Shown: positions 1 through 9,281, counted from the stretch's first letter. The stretch: 56,307 bases of DNA from Oscillospiraceae bacterium (GCA_017408915.1 JAFQTS010000002.1:1-56307); one strand, 5' to 3'. Notes: a model not told the origin generated them from the sequence alone. Made by a program: numbers and translations.

Positions 1-1099
1 CCTCATCGGGGATGAAGTCGCCCAGATGGCTATCCTCCTCCTCGCCGATGGGGGTCTCCAGAGACACGGGCTCCTGTGCGATCTTCAAGATCTCACGCAC
101 CTTATCCACGGGCATAGCCATATGCTCGCTGATCTCCTCGGGAGAGGGATCGTGACCCAGCTCCTGCAGCAGCTGACGGCTGACGCGGATCACCTTATTG
201 ATGGTCTCCACCATATGTACGGGGATACGGATGGTACGGGCCTGATCGGCGATGGCGCGGGTAATGGCCTGACGGATCCACCATGTAGCGTAGGTGGAGA
301 ACTTGTAGCCCTTGGTGTAGTCGAACTTCTCCACGGCCTTAATAAGACCCAAGTTGCCCTCCTGAATGAGGTCGAGGAACAGCATACCGCGACCCACATA
401 GCGCTTGGCGATGGACACCACCAGACGGAGGTTGGCCTCTGCCAGTGCCTGCTTTGCCTTAGTGCCTGCCTTAATGGCGGCCTTCAGTGCGCCCATCTCC
501 TCTTCGGGGATGGCGATGCCGTCCTCTTCTGCCTCGTCAATGCGCTCCTGTGCCTCGCGGCCTGCGGACATGGAAGTAGCCAGCGCCACCTCTTCGTCAG
601 CCGTCAGCAGGGGTACGCGGCCGATCTCCTTGAGGTACATGCGGACGGGGTCATCAATGCTGAAGCTGTCCACCAGCGTGTTGGGATCGACCAGCTCCTC
701 CTCCTCGATCTCGGCGATCTCGCTCATGGGAGGCTCCATGTCGTCATTGATGCCCACCAAGAACTCCTCCACGCCTACCTCGATGCCGAGAGCCTCCAAA
801 GAGTCGTAGACCTGATCCATAGCCTCGCCAGCAAGATCCATCTCGTCCAGCACTTCGCTGATCTCGGAAGAATCGAGACGACCCTTCTTCTTACCGCGAT
901 TGAGCAAATCGCGCAGCTTCTCGTTTGCCATAATGAGAGCGGCGGCGGGGAGCTTCTCGATGGTCTTGTCATCCAGCTTACCCTTGGAGGACTTCTTCTC
1001 CTCCTTCTTCTCCGCTGCGGGGGCGTTCTCCTCCAGCAGGGCGTTTGCCATCTGCTCCAGCTCCTCAGGGGTCAGATTCTCGTTGACCTTTTCGCTCAT
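1..1099 (-). CDS. rpoD: RNA polymerase primary sigma factor RpoD/SigA (partial, C-terminus outside window)
   Basis: Housekeeping sigma factor that directs core RNA polymerase to -35/-10 promoters. The gene runs off the left edge, so about 366 N-terminal codons are present. Visible in order are an acidic, Lys/Glu-rich N-terminal region, region 1.2 ([16 protein letters not shown]), a short non-conserved acidic stretch, region 2 with the core-binding and -10 recognition helices (motifs [37 protein letters not shown]) and the start of region 3 ending at GDFIPDE. Region 3.2 and region 4 (-35 recognition) are missing only because the window ends. The start ATG at 1099 follows GGAGG and lies 2 bases after the dnaG stop codon, so the two are co-transcribed, as in the macromolecular synthesis operon of many bacteria. 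Confidence 0.96.
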   Translation of the reverse strand, partial: MSEKVNENLTPEELEQMANALLEENAPAAEKKEEKKSSKGKLDDKTIEKLPAAALIMANEKLRDLLNRGKKKGRLDSSEISEVLDEMDLAGEAMDQVYDSLEALGIEVGVEEFLVGINDDMEPPMSEIAEIEEEELVDPNTLVDSFSIDDPVRMYLKEIGRVPLLTADEEVALATSMSAGREAQERIDEAEEDGIAIPEEEMGALKAAIKAGTKAKQALAEANLRLVVSIAKRYVGRGMLFLDLIQEGNLGLIKAVEKFDYTKGYKFSTYATWWIRQAITRAIADQARTIRIPVHMVETINKVIRVSRQLLQELGHDPSPEEISEHMAMPVDKVREILKIAQEPVSLETPIGEEEDSHLGDFIPDE

Positions 1100-1101
1100 G
1101 T

Positions 1102-2874
1102 TCACTTTCCTCCATATCCTTTTTTCGCTTTATTTCTTTCCATAGCCTGCACCAGCGGGTCGACCTCGCCCACCGTGCGTTTTTCCACCTCGTGTTTGAT
1201 GGTGGCGATATAATCTGCCATCGCCTTTTGGGCATTGGCGGTAGATTCGGGTTTTTGCAAAATCGCCGTGAGATGACTCATTTCATCTCCCGACAGCTGC
1301 CCCGCCAAGCTATTGAGCGGGTGGGGACTGCTGCGATACTCCCACAGCAGGAAGAAGATGCGCCCCAGCAATTCGTTGGAGAATTCCTCCTGCTTCAATG
1401 GCGGAGTGTCGCCAAAAATGGTGGCATCCAAGTGCAGCAATCGGATAAGCCCCTCCTCCGCCATGGCGCTGCGGGGATTACTGTACCGCAGCCCCCGCTG
1501 TGTGGGCTGCACCGACAGCGTGGGATTCAGCTCCCGCCGCTCCCGCTGCTTTTTCTGCTGATAGCCGAGCTTTTTCCGCGCACGCTCTACCTCCGCCTTC
1601 ATGGCCTCGGGTGAGATGCCCGCCGCTTCCGCTGCCCGCACGGCGTACACATCCCGCTCCACCGCGCCGCTGAGGGCTGCCAGCACGGGGGTGATGGCGG
1701 CGGTATATTCCACCTTCCCGCGGTCATCCGTCAAGTCGAACTGCCCCGCGATTTGCGCCATGCGGAACTCAATGCCGCTGCCGCTGCCGTTTAAGAGATT
1801 TTCAAAAGCCGCCGCCCCGTGATTTTTAATAAAATCATCGGCATCCTGCTTTTTCGGCTGTCCGTCCACCATGCGGTTGGGCAGCTTTAAGACCTTGACG
1901 GTAAACTCGGAGTTGTTGAGCAATTGCAAAGCCCGCTCCGTGGCCTGCTGTCCTGCCCCATCATTGTCGTAGCAGAGCACCAACTCGCGGGTGTAGCGGC
2001 TCAGCAGCCGCGTCTGCTCCACCGTCAGCGCCGTACCCATGGAGGCCACGGCGTTATCAAAGCCCGCTTGGTGCAGCGTCACCACATCCAAGTTACCCTC
2101 ACAGAGGATGATGTTGGGCCTTTTCGTCTTTTTGGCAAGGTGCAAGCCGTAGAGCACCTGCCGCTTATGATACACGGGCGTCTCCGTGGTGTTCATGTAC
2201 TTGGGCTCGGAATTATCAATGACGCGGCTGCCAAAGCCCACCACCTCGCCCCGATGGTCGAGAACGGGCAGCATCAAGCGATTGCGGAACTTATCGTAAA
2301 ACCCGCCATTTTTATTGGCGACAATCAAGCCCGCCGCAAGGAGTTCCTGCTTACTATACCCCCGCCGCGTCATCTCCTGCAACAGCCTATCCCACGCGTT
2401 GGGAGCAGCGCCCATGCCGAAGTTCACCGCCACCTTGCGGGAAATTCGCCGCTTTTCCAAATAGTCGCGGACTGCCTTGCCCTCCTCGGACAGCAGCACT
2501 TCGTAGTACCACCGCGCCGCCTCGCGATTGAGCTGCAACAGCCGCTTTCTCTGCCGTTCGGCACTCTCATCGCGGCGGTCGTTCTGTGGCACTTCCATGC
2601 CCGCCCGCTTGGCGAGGAACTCCACCGCCTCGGGGAAGGACAGGTTTTCCACCTCCATAATGAAGTTGATGACCCCGCCGCCCTTATGGCAGCCGAAGCA
2701 GTAATAAATCTGCTTGCCCGTATTAACGGAGAAAGAGGGGGTTTTTTCATTGTGGAAAGGACACAGCCCAAACTGATTGCCGCCCTTAGGCGTTAAGTTT
2801 ACATAACTACCGACCACATCGGCGATGTCGCACCGCGCCGTCAGCTCGTCCAAGAAATTCTGCGAAAACTGCAT
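1102..2874 (-). CDS. dnaG: DNA primase DnaG
   Basis: Synthesises RNA primers on the lagging strand at the replication fork. The 590-residue protein has the normal family length. It shows the N-terminal CHC2 zinc finger (Cys38, His41, Cys59, Cys62), the primase catalytic core, and a TOPRIM fold with the acidic motif CEGNLDVV and the DxD-like motif CYDNDGAG that bind metal. The rest is the C-terminal helicase-binding region, which is poorly conserved. The start ATG at 2874 has an AGGAGGA ribosome site 7 bases upstream. rpoD follows after 2 bases. No rpsU is seen upstream; the region upstream instead carries the divergent hydantoinase operon. Confidence 0.97.
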   Translation of the reverse strand: MQFSQNFLDELTARCDIADVVGSYVNLTPKGGNQFGLCPFHNEKTPSFSVNTGKQIYYCFGCHKGGGVINFIMEVENLSFPEAVEFLAKRAGMEVPQNDRRDESAERQRKRLLQLNREAARWYYEVLLSEEGKAVRDYLEKRRISRKVAVNFGMGAAPNAWDRLLQEMTRRGYSKQELLAAGLIVANKNGGFYDKFRNRLMLPVLDHRGEVVGFGSRVIDNSEPKYMNTTETPVYHKRQVLYGLHLAKKTKRPNIILCEGNLDVVTLHQAGFDNAVASMGTALTVEQTRLLSRYTRELVLCYDNDGAGQQATERALQLLNNSEFTVKVLKLPNRMVDGQPKKQDADDFIKNHGAAAFENLLNGSGSGIEFRMAQIAGQFDLTDDRGKVEYTAAITPVLAALSGAVERDVYAVRAAEAAGISPEAMKAEVERARKKLGYQQKKQRERRELNPTLSVQPTQRGLRYSNPRSAMAEEGLIRLLHLDATIFGDTPPLKQEEFSNELLGRIFFLLWEYRSSPHPLNSLAGQLSGDEMSHLTAILQKPESTANAQKAMADYIATIKHEVEKRTVGEVDPLVQAMERNKAKKGYGGK

Positions 2875-2994
2875 GGCTTGTCCTCCTTTCCCAAATTTGT
2901 CTCCGCTTTATATATACCGACTAAATTCGAAAAACCCTTCTTTTTTGACGAAAAATTTTTAAGAATTTTGGTTTTTTCCACGGAGGGCTTGTGC

Positions 2995-3023
2995 TTTACG
3001 AGGAGGGAAAAGGATGCTATAAT
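2995..3023 (+). promoter_or_regulatory. Sigma-A type promoter of the hydantoinase operon
   Basis: A -35-like TTTACG (2995-3000), a 17-base spacer and a perfect TATAAT (3018-3023) lie about 50 bases before the hydantoinase start codon. Inferred from spacing and consensus only. Confidence 0.6.
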
Positions 3024-3072
3024 GCAAAGTGAGTTACTATACCCCATTTGTGAGCAAGAGGAGGGTACAACT

Positions 3073-4440
3073 ATGAAACGATTATTCCGCGGCGGCACGG
3101 TGGTCAGCGGCAGCGCCGCCTTCCGCGCCGATGTGCTGACAGAGGGCGAGAAAATCATCCGCGTCGCACCCGAAATTGAGGAGAGCGCCGACGAGGTGGT
3201 GGATTGCAGCGGGAAACTGCTGCTGCCCGGCTTCATCGATGCCCATACCCATTTCGATTTGGATGTGTGCAACACCACCACCGCCGATGATTTCTACTCC
3301 GGCTCCCGCGCCGCCCTTCGCGGCGGCACCACCACCGTCATCGACTTCGCCTGCCCCAACAAGGGGGAGAGCCTTGGCTACGGTCTCGAACTGTGGCACA
3401 AAAAGGCGGAGAAATGCCAGTGCGACTACGGTTTCCACATGACCATCGACGACTGGAACGAGTCTATCGAAGCCGAGCTGGACGATATGTTCGCTGCGGG
3501 CATCCCCACCTTTAAGATGTACATGACCTATCCCGCCATGATGATTGGCGACGGCCCTATGTACGAGGCCATGAAGGCCATCCATGCCCGCGGCGGTCTC
3601 TGCGGCGTCCACTGTGAAAATAGCGGCGTCATTGACTCCCTCGTTGCCGAGAAGAAGGCAGCAGGGGAGAACAGCGTCTGCTGCCATCCCGAGACCCGCC
3701 CCGACTATTTGGAGGCCGAGGCCGTGTCCCGCCTCCTTCGCATCGCCCAAGCCGCCGACAGCCCCATCATCATTGTCCACACCACCAACGCCGCCGCTAT
3801 GGAAGAGGTAGCCCACGCCCGTGACCGTGGTCAGACGGTGTATGTGGAGACCTGCCCCCAGTATTTGACGCTGGATAAGTCCTGCTATTACCAAGAGGAC
3901 TGGCTGGAGAGCGCCAAGTATGTCTGCTCCCCGCCCCTGCGGACAGAATATGACCAAGCCGTCTTGTGGCAGGGTCTCCGTGACGGCGCGGTGCAGACGG
4001 TGTCCACCGACCACTGCTCCTTCACCACGGCGCAAAAGCTGGCGGGGAAGGACAGCTTCACCGCCATCCCCGGCGGTATGCCCGGCGTGGAAACTCGTGG
4101 CGAGGTGGTCTACACCGCAGGCGTTGCCTCGGGCAGAATCGACCTCCCCACCTTCGTCCGCGCCTTGAGCGAAAATCCCGCCCGCCTCTACGGTCTCTAT
4201 CCCCGCAAGGGCGTCTTGGCAGCGGGCAGCGATGCCGACATCGTCATCTATGACCCCGCCGCCGACCATGTACTCACCGCCGAGGGTACTGCCTCTAAGT
4301 GTGACTACAGCCCCTACGAGGGCTTCAAGACCGTGGGCAGCATTGAACAGGTCTACCTACGCAACGCCCTCGCCGTAAATCACGGCGCCGTGCAGGAAAC
4401 CCAAGGCATCTATCTCAAGAGAGGAGCTTCTACCCTATGA
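3073..4440 (+). CDS. hyuA: Dihydropyrimidinase / hydantoinase-family amidohydrolase
   Basis: Cyclic amidohydrolase that opens dihydropyrimidine or hydantoin-like rings; in anaerobic purine degradation a member of this family (HyuA/YgeZ) acts on ring intermediates. The 455-residue product keeps every expected binuclear metal ligand: His58 and His60 (HTH), the carboxylated lysine Lys148, His180, His236 and Asp313 (STDH). I chose ATG 3073 because it follows GAGGAGGG at good spacing and the protein then begins like the family (MKRLFRGGTVV); the frame is open further upstream but those codons look unlike the family. It is the first gene of an overlapping operon. The exact substrate cannot be read from sequence. 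YqeC, SsnA and YgfK elsewhere in the window favour purine-derived rings. Confidence 0.88.
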   Translation: MKRLFRGGTVVSGSAAFRADVLTEGEKIIRVAPEIEESADEVVDCSGKLLLPGFIDAHTHFDLDVCNTTTADDFYSGSRAALRGGTTTVIDFACPNKGESLGYGLELWHKKAEKCQCDYGFHMTIDDWNESIEAELDDMFAAGIPTFKMYMTYPAMMIGDGPMYEAMKAIHARGGLCGVHCENSGVIDSLVAEKKAAGENSVCCHPETRPDYLEAEAVSRLLRIAQAADSPIIIVHTTNAAAMEEVAHARDRGQTVYVETCPQYLTLDKSCYYQEDWLESAKYVCSPPLRTEYDQAVLWQGLRDGAVQTVSTDHCSFTTAQKLAGKDSFTAIPGGMPGVETRGEVVYTAGVASGRIDLPTFVRALSENPARLYGLYPRKGVLAAGSDADIVIYDPAADHVLTAEGTASKCDYSPYEGFKTVGSIEQVYLRNALAVNHGAVQETQGIYLKRGASTL

Positions 4441-5003
4441 ACGTGCTGAATACCACTTTGGGCTTCGTGCTGTGCTGCCAGTCTCCCGCCTTGTTCCTCG
4501 CGGCGGTGGTGCTGCTCATTTGCTACTTTGCCCGTAAGAAGAACCATCGTGTCCGCGCCGTCTTTGATTTGATTCTCGCCATCCTCTGCGCTGTGGGCGG
4601 TGTCGCCCTCTATTTCCTCGGCATGGGCTGGGAGTATTTCACCATCCGCGATTTCCTCGTCATTCGCCCCATCGGTTGGGTGGGACTGGGCATCGTGGCG
4701 GTCATTACCATCGTTGCCGCCGTCCGCGCCTTCATTAAGGTGAACCGCCGCCGCATGGCGGAGAAGGAGGCCAACCGCGCCGCCAACGCCGAGAGCTATC
4801 AGCGGGCAGAGGAAGAGAAGGCCGCCGCTCTCGCCGCCGCGGAGGAGGCCAAGGCCGCCGAGGAAGCCGCCAAAGCCGCTGCCGCCGCCACTGCTGCGGA
4901 AGTGTCTGAAACGGTCGGTGAAGTACTGGACGAGCAGGCCATGGAAGCCGCCGCTAAAGCTGCGGAGTCCACCGCCGCCCCCGCCGAGGAGGCACAGGCA
5001 TGA
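4437..5003 (+). CDS. Small membrane protein with Ala/Glu-rich cytoplasmic tail, function unknown
   Basis: I do not recognise this 188-residue protein as a named family. It has three hydrophobic segments (about residues 8-28, 42-63 and 82-101), then a basic stretch and a long Ala/Glu/Lys-rich tail (about 105-188) that should form helix or coiled coil. The start overlaps the hydantoinase stop (ATGA) and its own stop overlaps the next start (ATGA), so it is translationally coupled on both sides. That placement suggests a role tied to the operon, for example as a membrane anchor or scaffold, but nothing in the sequence shows a catalytic motif. The low-complexity tail can give misleading similarity hits. 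Confidence 0.75.
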   Translation: MNVLNTTLGFVLCCQSPALFLAAVVLLICYFARKKNHRVRAVFDLILAILCAVGGVALYFLGMGWEYFTIRDFLVIRPIGWVGLGIVAVITIVAAVRAFIKVNRRRMAEKEANRAANAESYQRAEEEKAAALAAAEEAKAAEEAAKAAAAATAAEVSETVGEVLDEQAMEAAAKAAESTAAPAEEAQA

Positions 5004-6148
5004 GTGCCCCCGTGCTGGCTGAGCGCAGCCGCTGCACGGGCTGCGGTGCCTGCGCCGCAGGGTGTCCCAAAAACGCCATTACCATGGTTGCCGACCGCGA
5101 GGGCTTTTTCTACCCCGTAGTGGGGGACAGTTGTGTCCAGTGCGGCCATTGCAGCCACATCTGCCCCGCCATGAAGCAGCGGGAAGTCCGCCCCGAGAGC
5201 GCCGTGTTCGCCGTGTGGCATCTTGACGATGCCATCCGTCAGCGCAGCGGCGCAGGCGGCGCCTTCACCGCCATTGCTGAATATGTGCTGGAGGGCGGCG
5301 GCATCGTCTTTGGCGCGGCGGTGGATGAACACATGACGGTGCGCCATGTGGCGGTGCGGAACAGGGAAGAACTCTCCGCCCTCCGTGGCCCCAAGCCCAT
5401 TCAGAGCGCTTTGGGGGACACCTACCGCGCCGTCCGCCGCGCCTTGGCGGGCAATCAGACGGTGCTGTTTACAGGTACGCCCTGTCAAGTGGACGGCCTT
5501 TACCGCTTCTTAGGTGAACACCCCACCAAGCTCTTGACCTGCGACCTCGTTTGCAGCGGCGTGGTGTCCCCAGGTGTGTGGGACAAGCTGGTGCAGACCA
5601 TGACCTATATCAAGCGCCGCCGCGCCGTGTCGGTGCAGTTCGCCCACAAGCAGGCGGGTATGAAGGAGCGCCGCTTCCGCGTCTTTTTCGAGGGCGGCGG
5701 CACCTACGATGCCCCCATCAGCAAATCCCAGCTGGGTCGGGGGTATGTGAGCCGTCTGCTGCTGCGCCCCGCCTGCCATACCTGCCCCTATGCCAACACC
5801 AATCGCGTGGGTGACATTACCTTGGGCACATTCCACAATCTCGGCGCCGCCTTTGCAGCCGAGGAGGAAAAGGGCATTTCCCTCCTGCTGGTGAACTCCG
5901 TCAAGGGTGCCCACCTCTTCGATGCCCTGTCCCTCCACCGTGAAAAGCGCACTATGGAGGAGGCCAAGGCGTGCAATGAAGCCCTCTGTGTCCCGCCCAG
6001 CGCCGCCCCCGAGCGCAGCGACTTTTTCGCCGCCTTGGAGGAGGCGGGCAGCGACCTCCGCGCCGTGTTGGAGCGGTACTTGAACGCACCCAATCCCCTC
6101 GGCACTATGGCTGCCAAATGGAAGGAGAAACTATGGAAAAAACGCTGA
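5000..6148 (+). CDS. Coenzyme F420 hydrogenase/dehydrogenase beta-subunit (FrhB) family iron-sulfur protein
   Basis: A 382-residue protein with two N-terminal [4Fe-4S] motifs (Cys12, 15, 18, 22 and Cys45, 48, 51, 55), followed by the FrhB/FdhB-type flavin domain, which contains the motif TGTPCQVDGL and a second Cys cluster (ACHTCPYAN). Family members move electrons between ferredoxin-like centres and a flavin; in bacteria without F420 the partners are mostly unknown. It overlaps its upstream neighbour by 4 bases and the queH region by about 16 bases. Coupling to a hydantoinase suggests reduction of a heterocyclic intermediate, but this is inference. Some members of the family act in polysaccharide pyruvylation loci, which is not the context here. 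Confidence 0.85.
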   Translation: MSAPVLAERSRCTGCGACAAGCPKNAITMVADREGFFYPVVGDSCVQCGHCSHICPAMKQREVRPESAVFAVWHLDDAIRQRSGAGGAFTAIAEYVLEGGGIVFGAAVDEHMTVRHVAVRNREELSALRGPKPIQSALGDTYRAVRRALAGNQTVLFTGTPCQVDGLYRFLGEHPTKLLTCDLVCSGVVSPGVWDKLVQTMTYIKRRRAVSVQFAHKQAGMKERRFRVFFEGGGTYDAPISKSQLGRGYVSRLLLRPACHTCPYANTNRVGDITLGTFHNLGAAFAAEEEKGISLLLVNSVKGAHLFDALSLHREKRTMEEAKACNEALCVPPSAAPERSDFFAALEEAGSDLRAVLERYLNAPNPLGTMAAKWKEKLWKKR

Positions 6149-6708
6149 TGCACGTGTGCTGCGCCCCCTGCTCCGTCAGCTGCATCACCACTCTCCGCCA
6201 AGAGGGCATCGAGCCTGTGGGCTTTTGGTATAACCCCAACATCCACCCCTACATGGAGTATGCCGCCCGCCGCGACTGCTTGGTGGACTACGCCAAACGG
6301 GTGGGCATGTCCCTCTATGTGCAGGAGGACTATGGCCTCCGCGACTTCTGCCGCGCCGTGTGCGACGATATGGACCACCGCTGCGGCTACTGCTACGGCA
6401 TCCGTCTCTACGCCGCCGCCAAGTTCGCCGCGGAACACGGCTTCGATAGCTTCACCTCCACCTTGTTCGTCAGCCCCTACCAAGACCACGAGAAGATGAA
6501 GGAAATCGCCGAGGCGGCAGGGAGGATGTACGGCGTGGAATTCCTCTACCGCGACTTCCGCACGGGCTTCCGCGAGGGACAGGCCATCGCCCGCGAGGAG
6601 CAGCTCTATATGCAGAAATACTGCGGCTGCGTCTTTTCCGAAGGGGAGCGGTACGATAAAAAAATCCAGCGCGACATGAAACAGCCCCTCAAATTCTTTG
6701 AAAATTGA
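6133..6708 (+). CDS. queH: Epoxyqueuosine reductase QueH
   Basis: Last step of queuosine tRNA modification: reduction of epoxyqueuosine to queuosine, by the metal-dependent QueH type that is unrelated to QueG. The 191-residue protein shows the diagnostic adjacent cysteines Cys9-Cys10 in HVCCAPCS, the pair Cys84 and Cys87 in RCGYCYG, and the late CGC motif. ATG 6133 is preferred over an in-frame ATG at 6118 because GGAG precedes it and the protein then starts as the family does. It overlaps the end of the FrhB-like gene and is the last gene of the operon, followed by a clear terminator. No other queuosine genes lie nearby. Confidence 0.92.
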   Translation: MEKTLMHVCCAPCSVSCITTLRQEGIEPVGFWYNPNIHPYMEYAARRDCLVDYAKRVGMSLYVQEDYGLRDFCRAVCDDMDHRCGYCYGIRLYAAAKFAAEHGFDSFTSTLFVSPYQDHEKMKEIAEAAGRMYGVEFLYRDFRTGFREGQAIAREEQLYMQKYCGCVFSEGERYDKKIQRDMKQPLKFFEN

Positions 6709-6715
6709 CCATAAT

Positions 6716-6747
6716 CGCCCGATAGTACCCCCTATCGGGCGGTTTTT
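6716..6747 (+). terminator. Intrinsic terminator after queH
   Basis: Perfect 10-bp stem (cgcccgatag / ctatcgggcg) with a 6-base loop, followed by a run of five T. It ends the hydantoinase-queH operon. Confidence 0.9.
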
Positions 6748-6750
6748 ATC

Positions 6751-6779
6751 TTTACACAATAGGGTAAATGGGGTATAAT
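6751..6779 (+). promoter_or_regulatory. Sigma-A type promoter of the flippase transcript
   Basis: TTTACA (6751-6756), 17-base spacer, TATAAT (6774-6779), just after the queH terminator. The start codon is about 275 bases downstream, so the transcript would have a long leader that includes the hairpin repeat at 6850-6966. Confidence 0.7.
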
Positions 6780-6849
6780 ATTTTAGTTAGTGATTTGTTT
6801 TGAGGGCTTGGTATAGGGGAGGATGTACCCTGTACCGCCGCAAAGCGGC

Positions 6850-6966
6850 CTTGCCTCCCTCTGACGAGGGAGGTGGATTTTGCCGTAGGCAAAAGACGGA
6901 GGGAGAGAACGACTACCCCTCAGTCTCACCTTCGGTGAGACAGCTCCCCTGACAAGGGGAGCCAAG
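6850..6966 (-). repeat. Modular hairpin repeat, copy 1 (inverted relative to copies 2 and 3)
   Basis: The 345-base gap before the flippase holds this element and little else. On the minus strand it reads as four short hairpins: a ggctcccctt-type stem with loop, a ctcacc/ggtgag stem, a tgcc/ggca stem, and a cctccctc/gagggagg stem. It is the reverse complement of copy 2 (9126-9250) over almost its full length. No credible gene lies within it. It sits between the promoter at 6751 and the start codon at 7054, so it is transcribed as leader. Confidence 0.85.
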
Positions 6967-7053
6967 GGCGGGTGTTACCCGCCGAGGTGGCCTGCGGATA
7001 GGCTGACCTGCAAAATATTTCCTAAAATTACCCGAAAGGAGGGAGATGCAGAA

Positions 7054-8583
7054 ATGAAAATCAATCAGCTGAAGGCGGGCGCATTGTTGAGCTATGTGTC
7101 CATGGGCCTTTCCACCGTCATCTCCCTCGTCTATACCCCCGTCATGCTCCAGCGCTTGGGCGACAGTGAGTTCGGCGTGTACCAAACGGTGCTGCCCATT
7201 ATCTCCTACCTCAATCTCCTGTCCTTCGGCCTCGGCAGCGCCTATGTCCATTACTACTCCCGCTACAAGACCCAAAACGACCGCGACGGCATGGCGCGGC
7301 TCAACGGCCTCTTTATCATGACCTACATGGTGCTGGGCGCGCTGCTCCTCGCCATCGGCTTTTGGATCAGCATGCACGGCGACGTGGTCTTTGGCAAAAA
7401 GCTCACCGCCGAGGAGATCGCCTTGGGCGAAACGCTGCTGCGGATTCTCTCGGTGAACGCCGCCATCACCTTCCCCCTAAGCGTCTTTGAATCCCACATC
7501 ACCATCCACGAACACTACATGTTCCAAAAGGTGGTGTCCATGATTAAGCAGGTCTTGAACCCCCTTGTCATGATCCCCCTGCTGATCATCGGCTACCGCA
7601 GCGTGACGCTGACCATCGTCACCCTCATTTTCACCGTGGTGACAGGCGTCATCAATATGATTTACTGTTTCCGCAAGCTGCGGATGCCCATCCGTTTTGC
7701 CCGCCCCGACTTCCGCCTGCTGCGGGAGATGTCGGGCTACACCCTCTATGTGTTCCTCGGCATCGTGGTGGAGAATGTGAACTGGAGCATCGGGCGCCTG
7801 CTGCTGGCATGGTGTCACGGTACTACGGCAGTTACCATCTTCGCCCTCGCCGCCCAGCTCAACGTCTATTATCTCACCTTCTCCAACGCCATCTCCAACG
7901 TCCTCACCCCCCGCGTCCATCGCCTCGTGGCGGAGAACGCCCCCATGCGCGCCCTCAACGCCCTCTTTACCAAGGTGGGCCGCCTGCAGTTCATCCTCTT
8001 GGGCTGCATCTTCTTCGGCTTCGTGGCAGTGGGTAAGCCCTTCTTGATTCTGTGGGGCGGCGCGGAGCAGTTCGGCGTAGACTACGCCGTGACGCTGGTG
8101 CTGTTTTTCACCACCATGTGGACGAACATCCAAACGGTGGGCATCGAAATTCAGCGGGCCAAGAATATGCACAAGTTCCGCTCCCTCACCTATTTGGGGG
8201 TGACGGTCGCCAACATCGCCATCTCCCTGCCCCTTTGCATGCGCTTCGAGGGCATGGGCATCGCCATCGGTACAGCCATCTCCACCTTCGTGGGCAACTT
8301 GCTGCTGATGAACTGGTATTATCACCGCCGCATCGGCCTCAATATCCCCAAGTTCTGGCGGCATATCTCCCGCCTGTTCCCCTCTATGATTTTGCCCGCC
8401 ATCGTCTCGGCGCTGCTGGCGGTGTTTGTCCATCCCACAAGCTACTGGGAGATGATTCTCCCAGGCTGCTGCATCGTGGCGGTCTACGGTATCTCCGTGT
8501 GGCTCTTCGGTCTCAACCGCTACGAGCGCGAACTGGTGCTGAACCCGCTGCGCCGTATTTTTGGAAGATTTCTAAGGAGGTAA
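7054..8583 (+). CDS. Oligosaccharide flippase / MATE-like polysaccharide exporter
   Basis: A 509-residue, very hydrophobic protein with about 12-14 predicted membrane segments. It opens with LLSYVSMGLSTVISLVYTP, typical of the Wzx/polysaccharide transport branch of the MOP (multidrug/oligosaccharidyl-lipid/polysaccharide) superfamily. Such proteins flip lipid-linked sugars across the cytoplasmic membrane. GGAGGG precedes the ATG at 7054. No glycosyltransferase genes adjoin it, so its cargo (capsule, wall glycan or teichoic-acid-like polymer) cannot be assigned. It is followed closely by a Nim-like flavoprotein, and the pair lies between inverted repeat copies 1 and 2. A lipid II flippase (MurJ) is less likely from the N-terminal pattern. 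Confidence 0.85.
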   Translation: MKINQLKAGALLSYVSMGLSTVISLVYTPVMLQRLGDSEFGVYQTVLPIISYLNLLSFGLGSAYVHYYSRYKTQNDRDGMARLNGLFIMTYMVLGALLLAIGFWISMHGDVVFGKKLTAEEIALGETLLRILSVNAAITFPLSVFESHITIHEHYMFQKVVSMIKQVLNPLVMIPLLIIGYRSVTLTIVTLIFTVVTGVINMIYCFRKLRMPIRFARPDFRLLREMSGYTLYVFLGIVVENVNWSIGRLLLAWCHGTTAVTIFALAAQLNVYYLTFSNAISNVLTPRVHRLVAENAPMRALNALFTKVGRLQFILLGCIFFGFVAVGKPFLILWGGAEQFGVDYAVTLVLFFTTMWTNIQTVGIEIQRAKNMHKFRSLTYLGVTVANIAISLPLCMRFEGMGIAIGTAISTFVGNLLLMNWYYHRRIGLNIPKFWRHISRLFPSMILPAIVSALLAVFVHPTSYWEMILPGCCIVAVYGISVWLFGLNRYERELVLNPLRRIFGRFLRR

Positions 8584-8589
8584 GAAACG

Positions 8590-9054
8590 ATGCGTGAAAT
8601 GCGAATGAAGAACCGTCAGCGTGACGAGGCCTTCGCTTGGGAAGTGCTGGGTCAGAGCGTCTATGCCACCCTCGCGCTGGTGAAAGATGACGGCACGCCC
8701 ATCGCCGTCCCCATCAACGCCGTGGGTGACGATGTGTATAAAGTCATCTACTTCCACTGTGCAGGCGTAGGGGAGAAGTGGGAAATTTTGGAGAAGAACC
8801 CGCAGGTGAGCCTTTCCGTGGTGTCCCACGCCGCCATCAAGCCCATGGCCTTCTCCACCGCCTACCGCTCCGCCCGTTTTAACGGGCGCGCCGAGGTGGT
8901 CACCGACGAGGGGGAGATGGTGAAAGCCATGATGCTCCTTTGTCAGCACTTCGACCCTAAGAACATGGGCAACTTCGCCCGTGAAATGGAGCATTGCACT
9001 GCCCGCGTGGTGAAGATCATCCCCGAAGAAATTACGGGCAAAGAGAATATGTAA
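8590..9054 (+). CDS. Pyridoxamine 5'-phosphate oxidase-family flavoprotein, NimA-like
   Basis: A 154-residue split-barrel flavin-binding protein. The start MREMRMKNRQ and the segments GTPIAVPINAV and IYFHCAGVGEKWEIL are like the 5-nitroimidazole reductase (Nim) branch, where the His in the YFH motif lies near the active site. Members reduce nitro groups, but many are uncharacterised flavin or haem-binding proteins, so drug resistance should not be assumed. AAGGAGG lies 7 bases before ATG 8590, and only 6 bases separate it from the flippase stop, so they form one operon. Confidence 0.85.
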   Translation: MREMRMKNRQRDEAFAWEVLGQSVYATLALVKDDGTPIAVPINAVGDDVYKVIYFHCAGVGEKWEILEKNPQVSLSVVSHAAIKPMAFSTAYRSARFNGRAEVVTDEGEMVKAMMLLCQHFDPKNMGNFAREMEHCTARVVKIIPEEITGKENM

Positions 9055-9060
9055 AAAATA

Positions 9061-9095
9061 ACCCGCGAGTATCCAATGCGATACTCGCGGGTTTT
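9061..9095 (+). terminator. Intrinsic terminator after the Nim-like gene
   Basis: A 12-bp perfect stem (acccgcgagtat / atactcgcgggt) with an 8-base loop, then TTTT. Confidence 0.88.
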
Positions 9096-9125
9096 GCTTG
9101 TGAAGTATGGAGCGCAAAGCGCTCC

Positions 9126-9250
9126 CTTGGCTCCCCTTGTCAGGGGAGCTGGCTCGCCGAAGGCGAGACTGAGGGGTAGTCATCAGAAAGGTTGTCTCTC
9201 CCTCCGTCACGGCTTACGCCGTGCCACCTCCCTCGTCAGAGGGAGGCAAG
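9126..9250 (+). repeat. Modular hairpin repeat, copy 2
   Basis: Four hairpins in series: ggctcccc/ggggagct, ctcgcc/ggcgag, cacggc/gccgtg, and cctccctc/gagggagg. It shares order and sequence with copy 3 (37722-37847) and with the reverse complement of copy 1. It fills the space between two convergent genes. The inner arms differ between copies while the outer arms are conserved. Confidence 0.85.
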
Positions 9251-9276
9251 AAGGGCGGACAAAGCTGTCCGCCCTT
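9251..9276 (-). terminator. Probable terminator of the DMT transporter gene
   Basis: A 10-bp perfect stem (aagggcggac / gtccgccctt) just past the stop codon of the minus-strand gene. The T-run is weak, so confidence is moderate. Confidence 0.6.
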
Positions 9277-9281
9277 GTATT

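Noticed and set aside
2878-3072. N-terminal extension of the hydantoinase (65 extra residues)
   Set aside because: It would cover the promoter, its codons look non-coding, and a good ribosome site precedes ATG 3073.
6783-6965. Short minus-strand frame in repeat copy 1
   Set aside because: It is made entirely of repeat sequence with no ribosome site.
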